Assembly: GCA_002898295.1 (NCBI GenBank)
Contig: BEHX01000010.1
Location: 1 to 64,000, forward strand
Reading direction: 5' to 3'
Source of the DNA: a bacterium HR21
GTDB taxonomy: Bacteria > Bacteroidota > Ignavibacteria > Kapaibacteriales > HRBIN21
Length of the DNA: 64,000 nucleotides
Positions 8,639 through 18,374 of the stretch are shown here, piece after piece; the stretch's first letter is position 1; each line of letters opens with the position of its first letter. The notes under the pieces are model-generated. The model ran no database searches, was not told the DNA's origin, and saw only the letters and a program-made list of their open reading frames with translations. Position numbers and translations under genes: made by a program.

Positions 8639-10675
8639 ATGAAGGGCGAGGATGCTCTCCGGTGGGTACTCGGCGTGGTACTTGTGCTCTCGGTAGTACC
8701 AGCACCTGCGCAGCTGGTGAGCGACGGGGTGATTTACAACCACGGGACCATTGTCATCAGGGGCAATGCGAGGATCCAGCAGGATACGGTGACGGGGACG
8801 GTCATCTATGCCTGGGATCGGGAGGGGGTCAACCAGTACGTGCCGCATAAGGTCTACACCGATGTGCGCTTCACCGGGCGGACGCGGAAGATGCTGCTCG
8901 ATACGGCGCGTCCGCTCATTGCCCTGCAGCGCTTTGTGAGCGATACGGGGACAGTGTTCAGCCTTCCGGTCAAGGCAGCAATTATCGCCCGGGGCACAGC
9001 GGTCCACGGCGGCTTCATCAATCCAGAGTACCTCCACGGGCAGTTTATCTTGCAAGGTGAGCAGCCACAGGATCTCTGGGGACGGGGGATCTTCCGAGAA
9101 TTGAAGCTGGATAACGTTACCGGGGCCGACGTGCGCAACGGGGGCGGGTTTACGGTGACGACACGGCTGGAGCTCCGGCGCGGAGTGCTGCGCAATAGCC
9201 CGGTGGATAACTTCCGCCTAGCCGATTCTGCTGTCATCGTGCGGTATACAGAAGGGGCTCTGGCGGCTGCACCGATTTTTGGGCGGGACCTTGCCCTCCG
9301 CTACGTGGGACCAGGGCGGATTGAGAGCGGTCCGGAAGTGCCGCCGGAGACCATCCCGGTGCGGATGCTCTCGGTGGAGACCGATAGTGGGCTGGTGCTC
9401 CGCTCCTCGGTGACGGTCAGCGACAGCCTGGTACTATCGTCACCGCTCTGGACGGAGCCCGATTCGAGCGAACGTCATGTCCTCACCTACACTGCCGAGC
9501 AGAACGATCCGATCTTCCTCCATCCAGATGCCGAAATCATCGGGACGGTGCGGCGGACACGCCTCCGTACCGATGGTGAGGCGGTGATTTTCAACAATCC
9601 GTACACGTACGTCCGTCCTTCGACCAAGGGGTGGCAGGGGGTTGCGGCACTCCAAATCCGCGTCCTCCCTCGGACACAGCCGTGGCATCCACAGAGCCAG
9701 CGGAAGGTATGGCGGGTTTTCCAGGTAGCAGCATGGGATAGTACCTCCACGCCGGTAGGGCAAGGTCTGGATTTCCGGTTCGGTTACGGCTGGCGGCATC
9801 TGCCGCGGGAACCCCAGCGGGATGAGACCCGCGGGCTTCCGCTGCAGGCATTGGTTCTCCAGCGCTGGACGCAGAATGGGTGGGTTGCCGCTGGGCGTTC
9901 GATCCCACCCGTGCTCGATACACTGACCGGCTGGGCATATGCCTACGCCGATGCGGTCTACGCGACGGGCGACTTCACCATCGGGCTCCGCGACGATGCC
10001 CGGGCGCTACAGCTCCAGCTGGCAGCACTGCTCGAAGGTCCGTACCGCAATGGCTCCATGGTAGACGATCTCCGCCAGCGTGGCTGGCTGCCCGAGACAC
10101 CGCCGGATATCTATCCGTACAACCTGGACCCGATGCGACCCTACATCCGGGTTAGCCCTCTTCCCGACTCTGTGGTAGACTGGGTCGTGGTGGAGCTGCG
10201 GACGCTGCTGACGGGCGGGGAGCGCTACTACCGAACCGCCTTCATCCGCCGGGATGGGCGGATTGTTGACCTCGATGGCAAAAGCCCCATCACGCTGCCG
10301 GGGCTAGAGCAGGGAGCCTACTACGTTGCGGTCCACCACCGCAATCACCTCGCTATCATCACTGCCGAGCCTGTTGAGATTGTCCCGGAGACGCAGTCGC
10401 AGCTGCTGGCGCTGACCAGCGATCCCAGCCGCATTCTCGGTGGGGCAGGGGCGCTCCGGGCGTTGCGCTCCAATGGACAGACAGTCTGGGCAATGATTGG
10501 CGGCGATGTCAATGGGGACGGACGGGTGGATGCAGAAGACCTGCGCTTGCTCCAGCTCTGGCAGCACGTCGAAGGCTATACCAATGCCGATGCAGACCTC
10601 AGCGGCATCGTGACCACACGCGACTTCAACGTGTCGTGGAATAACCGCGATCGGAGTTCTGTTGTCGTGCGCTGA
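8639..10675 (+). CDS. Secreted protein with C-terminal dockerin-like/EF-hand-like repeats
   Basis: Signal peptide; VVDWVVVELRT...RRDGRIVDLDGKSPITLPG...HRNHLAI; GGDVNGDGRVDAEDL and DADLSGIVTTRDF. Confidence 0.8.
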   Translation: MKGEDALRWVLGVVLVLSVVPAPAQLVSDGVIYNHGTIVIRGNARIQQDTVTGTVIYAWDREGVNQYVPHKVYTDVRFTGRTRKMLLDTARPLIALQRFVSDTGTVFSLPVKAAIIARGTAVHGGFINPEYLHGQFILQGEQPQDLWGRGIFRELKLDNVTGADVRNGGGFTVTTRLELRRGVLRNSPVDNFRLADSAVIVRYTEGALAAAPIFGRDLALRYVGPGRIESGPEVPPETIPVRMLSVETDSGLVLRSSVTVSDSLVLSSPLWTEPDSSERHVLTYTAEQNDPIFLHPDAEIIGTVRRTRLRTDGEAVIFNNPYTYVRPSTKGWQGVAALQIRVLPRTQPWHPQSQRKVWRVFQVAAWDSTSTPVGQGLDFRFGYGWRHLPREPQRDETRGLPLQALVLQRWTQNGWVAAGRSIPPVLDTLTGWAYAYADAVYATGDFTIGLRDDARALQLQLAALLEGPYRNGSMVDDLRQRGWLPETPPDIYPYNLDPMRPYIRVSPLPDSVVDWVVVELRTLLTGGERYYRTAFIRRDGRIVDLDGKSPITLPGLEQGAYYVAVHHRNHLAIITAEPVEIVPETQSQLLALTSDPSRILGGAGALRALRSNGQTVWAMIGGDVNGDGRVDAEDLRLLQLWQHVEGYTNADADLSGIVTTRDFNVSWNNRDRSSVVVR

Positions 10676-11904
10676 TGCGGCGTGTTCTTCCCATCGGGCT
10701 TTCCCTTCTGACGCTGTTCCCACTCTGGGGACAGGCACAGGGGACAGTCGTGACTGCCGTTGTGCTCCCGCAGAGTGCCCCCGATACACTGGAGGTAGAT
10801 CTCCTCGTGCAGCGTCGCACGCTCGAGTGGGAACGCTGGATCAATGGGACGCTGACGCTCGTGTTGCCCGATTCCCTGACTCCATGGCAGACGCTCTCGG
10901 TTGAGGTTGTCCCGGGCAGTAGCCCGCTGGATACGACTTTCTACCGCCTGGAGCCGTTTGTGCTATGGCAGCCGCCGGTACCGGGGACGCAGTGGACCCG
11001 TCCTCGGCTCGGAGTGACCATTTATGGTCCGCCGGATTTCCCGTCCAGCCAGCTCATCCCGTGGGATACGCTCATTCGACTGGTGCGGCTGCGTATCCTC
11101 AGTACCGACGGTTCCTGGGTTCCGTACCAGCTCGACTGGGCGCGTCCTTTGGAGTACTACCAGGGCCTTGCCTACAAGCAGCGGGAAGATGTGCTGCCAT
11201 GGGTACGGGCAGACGACAACCTGGAAATTGTTGCCCGCGCGGAGTACCGTCTGCAGCCCATGCGGGTCCCAGCCCACGTGGTCCAGGACTTCCGCGCGGA
11301 GTACGTCGGCGACCGAACGGTTCGCCTCAGCTGGAGAACGGCAAGTGAGGCATTCAACCGAGGGTTTGTGCTGGTCCGCTGGTGGAAGCCCTTCAACACG
11401 ACCGAGCTGGTGGATTCGGTGCTCCTGGCCGATTGGCAGCGTGTGCCGCTGCTGCGAGGGCTGGGGACCAGCGATACGGGACGCAGCTACGTATTCCTCG
11501 ATACAGACGCGGCGAAGCGCCGGGGGGAAGATTACTGCTACGACCTCTGGAGTACGGACTTCTCCGGACGACTCCGCTACCACGGGCGAGTCTGTGCCGC
11601 AATCCCGCACGCAGTCATCAGCTTTGCCCAAACAGATCCGAATCCCTTCACAGACCGCACGGTCATCCGCTACCGTCTGGAGGACCGCGTGCTGCTGAGC
11701 ATCAAGGTCTACGACCTCAAGGGGAAAGAGCTGGCAACGCTGATGGAGCAGCGGGAAATGCAGCGTGGGGAGTATACCTTCGAATGGCGCACGCCTGCCT
11801 ATGCCTCGCAGGGGCTCTACGATATTGTCCTGATTGCCTACCCGGTGGATGACCCATCGGTTGAGCTCTCGCGGGCGATTATCAAGGCACAGCTGATCCG
11901 CTAA
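10675..11904 (+). CDS. Secreted protein with T9SS type A sorting-like C-terminal domain
   Basis: Signal peptide; C-terminus TDPNPFTDRTVIRYRLEDRVLLSIKVYDLKGKELATL...GEYTFEWRTPAYASQGLYDIVL. Confidence 0.82.
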   Translation: MRRVLPIGLSLLTLFPLWGQAQGTVVTAVVLPQSAPDTLEVDLLVQRRTLEWERWINGTLTLVLPDSLTPWQTLSVEVVPGSSPLDTTFYRLEPFVLWQPPVPGTQWTRPRLGVTIYGPPDFPSSQLIPWDTLIRLVRLRILSTDGSWVPYQLDWARPLEYYQGLAYKQREDVLPWVRADDNLEIVARAEYRLQPMRVPAHVVQDFRAEYVGDRTVRLSWRTASEAFNRGFVLVRWWKPFNTTELVDSVLLADWQRVPLLRGLGTSDTGRSYVFLDTDAAKRRGEDYCYDLWSTDFSGRLRYHGRVCAAIPHAVISFAQTDPNPFTDRTVIRYRLEDRVLLSIKVYDLKGKELATLMEQREMQRGEYTFEWRTPAYASQGLYDIVLIAYPVDDPSVELSRAIIKAQLIR

Positions 11905-11908
11905 CACG

Positions 11909-13249
11909 ATGGGGCGCAAGCAGCACTGGGGTGTGGTTCTTGTGAGCACTGTGGCTCTCTGGGCACAGGTGCCGCAGTGGACTGTCGTCGAGCGCTGGTT
12001 GCTCGCAACGGGGGATACCCTGGTGCGGCAGCGCGAGGCAGGGCAGTGGTGGATTGGGCTCGGTGGAGGGACCGCCGGAATTGGGTACCTGGGGCGGTTG
12101 AATCTGCCGCGTTCGCCGGAGGTACCCGAGCGCGGGCTTCTGCCGTTCCGCTATGGGATTGGTGCCGGTGTTGGAGTATGGCTCTCGGGCGAGTGGAGTC
12201 CCCCAGGAGAGCGCTGGGGGGTCGTGCTCCGGCTTGCCCCGTGGGAGAGTTGGCGCGGCAGCTCCAGCTTCCGACCTGTGGGGAGCTTGACGGATGAGCA
12301 CTACGAGGTGGAGGTTGATGCCCGCTCTGTTGTCCTGTCCGCCTCTGCTCGCTATACGCCAGGATGGTGGCGTGGAACGCTCTGGGAAGGCTTGCACATC
12401 CTGGCTGGCATTGATGCCCGCTTTCTCTGGAGCGCTCGCGAGCGTGTCCGTCAGGTCTTCCGTTATGCTGAGCGGGTCGAAGAGTGGCGGCTCCAGCAGG
12501 ACCAGCCGCTGCCGATGTGGTTGGGAGTCCACCTCGGCGTTGGGTTGGACATGATCGTCGCCCTCTTCGGGGAGCGGCTGCGGAACTACATAACCCCGAT
12601 GGTGGTGCTGCAGACCGGGCTTCCGCTGCAGCGGACCTGGGGATCTACGTGGACACCGCTTGCTCTCCATGCGGGGCTGACATTCAAGCTCGGGTGGGAG
12701 CGTGTCCGCGAGCAGCTGCTGCCTTGGGATACCACGGCTGGTCCCTTCCTGGCGGGATCTTCCGAGCTGGGACCGGGAGGGGTCCCTCGCCTCTTGAGAG
12801 AAGAACGCCTCCCGCCAGCCCCATTGGCGGTGCTGGAAACTCCCCAGGCAGAGACGCCACCGGAGGAGTCCCCGACTCCGCCGCCGACCTCCCGCATCGC
12901 GATTGTTCCCAACCGTATCCAGCGCTTCAGTTACCCGACCTCTACGGCGGTGGGTATTACCCCGGAGCTCCAACGGTTCTTGGACGCCCTGGTGGAGTAC
13001 CTCCGGGCGAATCCCCAGGCTGAGGTTCGCATCGTCGGGCACACCGATGAGTTCGGGGGAACGCTGGAGGAGACGCAGTACATTTCCGAGCAGCGGGCAC
13101 AGCAGGTGGTCGAGTACTTAGTGCGGCGCGGTATCAGTCGCTCGCGGCTCTTTGCCTCCGGCGTTGGAGCCCGGCAGCCGATTGCCGATAACCGAACCCC
13201 GGAGGGACGTCTGCGCAATCGCCGGGTGGAAATCGTTGTGGTGCAATAG
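11909..13249 (+). CDS. OmpA-family outer membrane protein
   Basis: Signal peptide; C-terminal LRANPQAEVRIVGHTDEFGG...SEQRAQQVVEYLVRRGISRSRLFASGVGARQPIADNRTPEGRLRNRRVEIVV. Confidence 0.9.
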   Translation: MGRKQHWGVVLVSTVALWAQVPQWTVVERWLLATGDTLVRQREAGQWWIGLGGGTAGIGYLGRLNLPRSPEVPERGLLPFRYGIGAGVGVWLSGEWSPPGERWGVVLRLAPWESWRGSSSFRPVGSLTDEHYEVEVDARSVVLSASARYTPGWWRGTLWEGLHILAGIDARFLWSARERVRQVFRYAERVEEWRLQQDQPLPMWLGVHLGVGLDMIVALFGERLRNYITPMVVLQTGLPLQRTWGSTWTPLALHAGLTFKLGWERVREQLLPWDTTAGPFLAGSSELGPGGVPRLLREERLPPAPLAVLETPQAETPPEESPTPPPTSRIAIVPNRIQRFSYPTSTAVGITPELQRFLDALVEYLRANPQAEVRIVGHTDEFGGTLEETQYISEQRAQQVVEYLVRRGISRSRLFASGVGARQPIADNRTPEGRLRNRRVEIVVVQ

Positions 13250-13259
13250 TAGCACGGAA

Positions 13260-13661
13260 ATGGCAGACCAGCTGCAGATCTGCATCGTTGAGGACAGCCC
13301 GCCGATTCGGCGACTCATGGAAGTATTGCTGACGAAGGCGGGATTTGCCGTTGTGAGTTTTGAAAGGGTCGACGAGGCAATACGCTGGCTGCAGGAGCAC
13401 CGTCCGTTGGCGGTCCTCTGCGACCTGATCCTCCCGGATGGCAATGGAATAGACGTCTTACGGGCAGTTCGGGCGCAGCCTGGCGGAGAGCAGATCCCCG
13501 TGGTAGCAGTTACTGGGCTGGCGCAGGAGAAAGATCAGGAGTACTACCTCCACCACGGCTTCGACGCCTACCTGATCAAGCCGCTCAGCACTGTGACCTT
13601 CGCTGCGCAGGTTCGGGAGATTCTCGAACGCAAGGAAGCACTCCCGCCGACGGGTAGCTGA
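13260..13661 (+). CDS. Orphan response regulator (receiver domain only)
   Basis: IVEDSPPIRRLME, LCDLILPDGNGIDVL (phospho-Asp), AVTGLA, YLIKPLS; no output domain. Confidence 0.92.
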   Translation: MADQLQICIVEDSPPIRRLMEVLLTKAGFAVVSFERVDEAIRWLQEHRPLAVLCDLILPDGNGIDVLRAVRAQPGGEQIPVVAVTGLAQEKDQEYYLHHGFDAYLIKPLSTVTFAAQVREILERKEALPPTGS

Positions 13662-13666
13662 GCTGG

Positions 13667-15988
13667 CTATCGCGAGCCTGAAGGTTTTCCTCTCTCACGA
13701 GGGTGCGGTGGATGTCCCCCGCCGCGGTGTCCCCCGCCGGTAGAGCGATGGTGGTTTTCCGGGCGCCGTACGGGTGCAGGGGACCGATGTCCCTGCTGAC
13801 CCGGTGGAGGCGGCGGCAGGAGAGCTTTCCGGCTGAGGCGGAATTTGCCGTCTGGCTGAATCTCGATGAGCTTCACATCAATGACATCGCCCACTTTGAG
13901 GACCTCGGAGATCGTGTTGAAGGGGCGGTAGTCAATTTGTGAGATGTGGAGCAATCCCAGCCGCCGCGGCAGGAATTCCACGATTGCTCCCAGCCCTTCG
14001 CGAATTTCTCGGACCACGCCGGTGTAAACCTGTCCCAGCTCAGGCACCTGAGTCAGCCCTTGGATGTAGGAGACCGCTTTCTGCAGGGCTTCTTCCGAGG
14101 GAGCAGCCACGATGACGCGCCCGTCCTGTTCGATGTTGATCTCTGCGCCGGTTTCCTGGACAATGCGGCGGATGGTCTCGCCACCCGGACCGATGACCAG
14201 CCCGATTGTCTCTACGGGAATGGTCAGCATCGTCAGTCGTGGGGCATAGGGGGAGAGCTGCGGGCGCGGTGCCGGAAGTGCCTGGTTCATGATGGAGAGG
14301 ATGTACAGCCGCGCCTGGCGGGCTTGTTCGAGCGCTTGTGCCATGAGCTCCAGGGAAATGCCAGCGATTTTGATATCCATCTGGCACGAGGTAATGCCAT
14401 CGGCGGTACCGGCGACCTTGAAGTCCATGTCGCCCAGATGGTCTTCATCGCCGAGGATGTCCGACAGGATGGCAACGCGGTCACCCTCCTTGATCAGCCC
14501 CATGGCAATCCCCGCAGCAGCTTTCCGCAGCGGCACACCCGCATCGAAGAGTGCCAAACTCCCGGCGCAGACGCTGGCCATCGACGAGGAGCCGTTCGAC
14601 TCCAAGATGTCGGAGACGACGCGGATGGTGTAGGGGAATTCCTCCTCCGGCGGAAGCAGCGGTTCGAGCGCCCGTTCTGCCAGGTTCCCGTGCCCAATTT
14701 CTCGGCGACTCGGTGGACCGGGGCGGCGGATTTCGCCCGTGCTGTACGGCGGGAAGTTGTAGTGGAACATGAAGCGCCGGGTATAGGTGGGCAGAAGCCC
14801 ATCGATGATTTGCTCATCTCCTTTGGTGCCCAGCGTGACTGTTGCCAGGCTCTGCGTCTCGCCGCGCATGAAGAATGCCGAGCCGTGCGTTCGAGGGAGG
14901 ACCCCAACGCGGCAGACAATGGGGCGAATTTCTGTGGGCGCTCGTCCGTCGAGCCGACGTCCTTCGGAGAGAATCATCTGCCGGAGCTCGTGGCGCTCTA
15001 GCTCAGTAAGCAGCGCTGGAACCAGAGATTCCAGCGGCAAGCTCTGCCAGTCCGGATGGGCAGTTGCTGCAGCCTCCTGGATGGCGGACAGCATCCGGGT
15101 GCGCAGTTCCTTGCGCCAGTTCGAGCGTTGCTCTTTGGTAGTGTTCTGGCGGATAAAGGAACGGATTTCCGCTGCCGCCAGCTGTTCCAGGAGAGCTTTG
15201 AGCTCTTCCGGGATGACTTCGGCAGGGACTTCACGCTTGGGGCGCCCGACCAGCTCAACGAGTCGGCGCTGCAGTGTATTGAGCTGGCGGATCGCCCCAT
15301 GGGCGAACTCGAGCGCGGCGAGGAAGTCCGCCTCGGAAATCTCCTTTGCGCTGCCTTCGACCATGACGATGGAGTCGTCCGTGCCCGCTACCACCAGGTC
15401 CATGTCCGAGAGGGCAAGCTGGGAGAGACCGGGATTGACGATGAACTCTCCCTCGACGCGCCCGATGCGGACCTCGGAGATCGGTCCCTGAAAGGGGATA
15501 GGCGAGATCATCAGAGCTGCCGAGGCACCGGTAGCGCCGAGCGTATCGCCATCGATTTCCCGATCGTACGAGAAGACCGTCGCCATAATCTGTGTCTCGT
15601 AGCGCCAGCCCTTGGGGAACAAGGGGCGGCACGGACGGTCGATGAGGCGGGCAGAGAGCACTTCCTTATCCGTTGGACGTCCCTCGCGGCGGTAGAAGCT
15701 GCCGGGGATTTTCCCGGCAGCGGAGGATTTCTCGCGGTAGTCGACTGTCAGCGGGAGGAAATCGGCCGTTGGGAGGGGTTCATCGGCAGCGCAGACGGTG
15801 ACCAGAACCATGGTATCGCCGTGCCGGACCATGACAGCGGCATCGGCTTGGCGGGCGTAAAGACCGGTTTCCAGCTCGTAGGGCAGCCCGTTGAGGAGGG
15901 TGGAAACGCGAACGGTACCGTCCTCAGCTGTTGTGACCTGGATTTCCCCTTCGGGGACGTCCACTGTCCTGATGCCTTCCGCTTCCAT
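13667..15988 (-). CDS. pnp: Polyribonucleotide nucleotidyltransferase
   Basis: Two RNase PH domains, KH ([15 protein letters not shown]) and S1 ([23 protein letters not shown]) domains. Confidence 0.97.
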   Translation of the reverse strand: MEAEGIRTVDVPEGEIQVTTAEDGTVRVSTLLNGLPYELETGLYARQADAAVMVRHGDTMVLVTVCAADEPLPTADFLPLTVDYREKSSAAGKIPGSFYRREGRPTDKEVLSARLIDRPCRPLFPKGWRYETQIMATVFSYDREIDGDTLGATGASAALMISPIPFQGPISEVRIGRVEGEFIVNPGLSQLALSDMDLVVAGTDDSIVMVEGSAKEISEADFLAALEFAHGAIRQLNTLQRRLVELVGRPKREVPAEVIPEELKALLEQLAAAEIRSFIRQNTTKEQRSNWRKELRTRMLSAIQEAAATAHPDWQSLPLESLVPALLTELERHELRQMILSEGRRLDGRAPTEIRPIVCRVGVLPRTHGSAFFMRGETQSLATVTLGTKGDEQIIDGLLPTYTRRFMFHYNFPPYSTGEIRRPGPPSRREIGHGNLAERALEPLLPPEEEFPYTIRVVSDILESNGSSSMASVCAGSLALFDAGVPLRKAAAGIAMGLIKEGDRVAILSDILGDEDHLGDMDFKVAGTADGITSCQMDIKIAGISLELMAQALEQARQARLYILSIMNQALPAPRPQLSPYAPRLTMLTIPVETIGLVIGPGGETIRRIVQETGAEINIEQDGRVIVAAPSEEALQKAVSYIQGLTQVPELGQVYTGVVREIREGLGAIVEFLPRRLGLLHISQIDYRPFNTISEVLKVGDVIDVKLIEIQPDGKFRLSRKALLPPPPPGQQGHRSPAPVRRPENHHRSTGGGHRGGGHPPHPRERGKPSGSR

Positions 15989-16017
15989 TGTGGGACATCG
16001 GCTGCTTGTGGGACATC
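15988..16017 (-). repeat. Direct repeat TTGTGGGACATC x2 (18-nt period) spanning the rpsO stop to pnp start
   Basis: TTGTGGGACATC at 15988-15999 and 16006-16017, read directly. Confidence 0.85.
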
Positions 16018-16282
16018 ATTTGCGCAGGGAGAGTGCCTGCAGGAGCTTCTGATAGCGTTCCCAATCAGTGCGCGCCAGGTACTTCAACAGGCGGCGCCGC
16101 TTGCTGACCATGAGAATCAGCCCGCGGCGACTGTGATGATCTTTGCGGTGCTTTTCCAAGTGCTCGGTCAGCTGGCGAATCCGTTCGGTGAGCAGGGCAA
16201 CTTGGACTTCCACCGCGCCTGTGTTGGTGGGGGAGCCGCCAAACTGGCGGATGAGTTCAGCTTTCCGTTCCTTGGTCAGCAT
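16016..16282 (-). CDS. rpsO: 30S ribosomal protein S15
   Basis: [54 protein letters not shown]. Confidence 0.97.
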   Translation of the reverse strand: MLTKERKAELIRQFGGSPTNTGAVEVQVALLTERIRQLTEHLEKHRKDHHSRRGLILMVSKRRRLLKYLARTDWERYQKLLQALSLRK

Positions 16283-17255
16283 TGAGCACGCACGAGCTTG
16301 TGAGACCAGCTTCCAGAGGGCGATGTTGAGCCAGCCATTGCCGGCAGTAGGCTTCATCGGCTTGCATCTGGCGGCGGAGCGCTGCCGCAGTAGGGAAGGC
16401 TTCCTCTGCCCGAACCCGCTTCCAGAACGAAACACAGAGGCGCTCATTGTAGAGCGTACCGGAGAAGTCCAGCACGTACAGCTCCAGCTGTGGGGGGAGA
16501 TTCTGTCCAAAGGTGGGGCGCACCCCGTAGCTGAGCAGCCCACCGTAGGACTTGCTGCCGATTTCCGTGGTAGCAATGTATACCCCGTAAGCGGGCAAGA
16601 GCTTTTCGGGGCTATCCGGGACGATGTTGGCTGTGGGGAAACCCAGAAGGCGCCCACGCCCGTCACCACGGACAACTCGTCCGCAGACCGTATACGGGTA
16701 GCCAAGCAGGACGGCTGCAGCTTCGACGTTGCCTTCCAGCAAGAGGCGGCGGATGCGGCTGCTACTGATGGGTTCATTCCCGCTCAAGCACGGCGGGAAG
16801 TGTTCCACGAAGAAGCCGAATTCGGTACCCAGACGCTGCAGTAGTTCACGGTCGCCGCGGCGGTTGTGTCCGAAGCGATGGTCGTAGCCGACGAGGATAC
16901 CGCGCATGTGCAGAGCCTCCACCAGGTATTGCCGGATAAAAGTCTCCGGCTCTGTGCGTGCCAGCTCTTGGGTGAAGGGGAGCACGAGGACTTCGTCGGG
17001 TCCGAGGCGGCGCAGGCGTTCGAGCTTTTCCGGCAGCGGTGTCAGAATACCCGGCAGAGGGGTATTGCCCAGCACCTGTTGTGGATGCGGCTCAAAGGTC
17101 ACAACGCAGGCCGGGAGCCGATGCAGGGCAGAGAGCTCGCGCAGCCGGCGCAGCAGGGCTTGATGCCCCCGGTGGACACCATCGAAAGTGCCTACCGTCA
17201 CCAGCCGCCCATGAGGACTGGGCGGAACATCAGCCAACCGGGTGTAGAGGCGCAT
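16257..17255 (-). CDS. ribF: Bifunctional riboflavin kinase/FAD synthetase
   Basis: [50 protein letters not shown] motifs; overlaps rpsO and truB. Confidence 0.95.
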   Translation of the reverse strand: MRLYTRLADVPPSPHGRLVTVGTFDGVHRGHQALLRRLRELSALHRLPACVVTFEPHPQQVLGNTPLPGILTPLPEKLERLRRLGPDEVLVLPFTQELARTEPETFIRQYLVEALHMRGILVGYDHRFGHNRRGDRELLQRLGTEFGFFVEHFPPCLSGNEPISSSRIRRLLLEGNVEAAAVLLGYPYTVCGRVVRGDGRGRLLGFPTANIVPDSPEKLLPAYGVYIATTEIGSKSYGGLLSYGVRPTFGQNLPPQLELYVLDFSGTLYNERLCVSFWKRVRAEEAFPTAAALRRQMQADEAYCRQWLAQHRPLEAGLTSSCVLNADQGTES

Positions 17256-17964
17256 AGGAAGCCGTGCACTGTGTGAATTCTTCCGGTGTGAGAGCCTCCT
17301 CCACGCGGTACTCCCCAATCGCACTGCGGCGCAGCTCGACCACGTAAGCTCCACAGCCGAGTGCTGTGCCAATATCGCGGGCAATTGCCCGCACATACGT
17401 TCCAGCTGAGCAGACGATCCGGAGCTGGACGTACGGGAGCTCCATGCCCTGGAGCTCCAGCTCAAAGATGGTGACCCTCCGGGGCAACGGTTGGAACTGC
17501 ACCCCTGCTCGGGCAAGCTCGTAGAGGCGCTTGCCGCGATACTTGACCGCAGCGTAGCGCGGCGGCGTCTGAGAAATCTCTCCGCGGAAGCGTTCCAGGA
17601 CCTGCTGCAGCTCCTGTTCCGTTACGCGAACCTCCGGGCAGAGGACCTGCTCAGGGGCTTCGGCATCATCGGTTTCCGTGATGGCGCCGAGCTTGAGGGT
17701 GGTCACGTACGTTTTGGGAAGCTGCTGGAAGTCGGTCAAGAGCTTGGTTGCCGTGCCGATGCCCACGATGAGCAATCCCGTTGCCAGCGGATCCAGCGTG
17801 CCAGCATGTCCGGCGCGGCGTCGGAGCTGGCGCCGGACGAAGGCAACAGCCTCAAACGAGGTCCATCCCCGGGGTTTATCCAGCAGCAGGAACGCGCCTG
17901 CGCTCTGGGCGCTCCGGAGCCAGAGCGGGTATGCCTCACGGCTGGAGCGTTCCAGAATGGGCAT
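17230..17964 (-). CDS. truB: tRNA pseudouridine(55) synthase
   Basis: LLLDKPRGWTSFEAV, RRAGHAGTLDPLATGLLIV, RIVCSAGTYVRAIARDIG. Confidence 0.96.
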   Translation of the reverse strand: MPILERSSREAYPLWLRSAQSAGAFLLLDKPRGWTSFEAVAFVRRQLRRRAGHAGTLDPLATGLLIVGIGTATKLLTDFQQLPKTYVTTLKLGAITETDDAEAPEQVLCPEVRVTEQELQQVLERFRGEISQTPPRYAAVKYRGKRLYELARAGVQFQPLPRRVTIFELELQGMELPYVQLRIVCSAGTYVRAIARDIGTALGCGAYVVELRRSAIGEYRVEEALTPEEFTQCTASYAPLHPVG

Positions 17965-17968
17965 GCCT

Positions 17969-18352
17969 CTATGCTGTCGCATCATCCGACCCGGACTCGG
18001 GCGCAGAGGACTGTTGGCGGAGCTGGTTGAGCAGTTCGGTGATGCGCTCGGCATAGGCGGCGGAGGTATCGTGCCGGAAACGCAACTCTGGGATGTGCCG
18101 CAGCCGGGTGTGCTCGGCGATGTATTCACGGAGTTTCCGCTGCTCGTGCTGGAGGCGCTGGAAGACCTGTTCGGGCGGGATCGGTGCGCCATAGAGGCTG
18201 ATGTACACGGTGGCATAGCGCAGGTCCCGGCTCATCTCCACACGGGTGACCGTCAGCAAGAGCTTCGGGGAGAGTTCCTCAGCCAGCTTGCGTAGAGGCT
18301 TGCTCAAGACCATCTGCAGCAGACTACCGACACGCTCGGTTTTGATGGACAT
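17969..18352 (-). CDS. rbfA: Ribosome-binding factor A
   Basis: VTRVEMSRDLRYATVYIS, LRHIPELRFRHDTSAAYAERI. Confidence 0.94.
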   Translation of the reverse strand: MSIKTERVGSLLQMVLSKPLRKLAEELSPKLLLTVTRVEMSRDLRYATVYISLYGAPIPPEQVFQRLQHEQRKLREYIAEHTRLRHIPELRFRHDTSAAYAERITELLNQLRQQSSAPESGSDDATA

Positions 18353-18374
18353 CGAATTCCCCCGTGCGTCCTGC

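Noticed and set aside
7958-9055. 365-aa - strand ORF
   Set aside because: Antisense to the two secreted repeat proteins, which have signal peptides and known segments.
13670-13800. GGH/RG-rich repeat (cccccgccg) at the pnp 3' end
   Set aside because: A basic, low-complexity tail after the S1 domain of PNPase is common; not enough to call unusual.
15056-16285. 409-aa + strand ORF (and 13946-15001, 351 aa)
   Set aside because: Antisense to pnp/rpsO; shadow ORFs.
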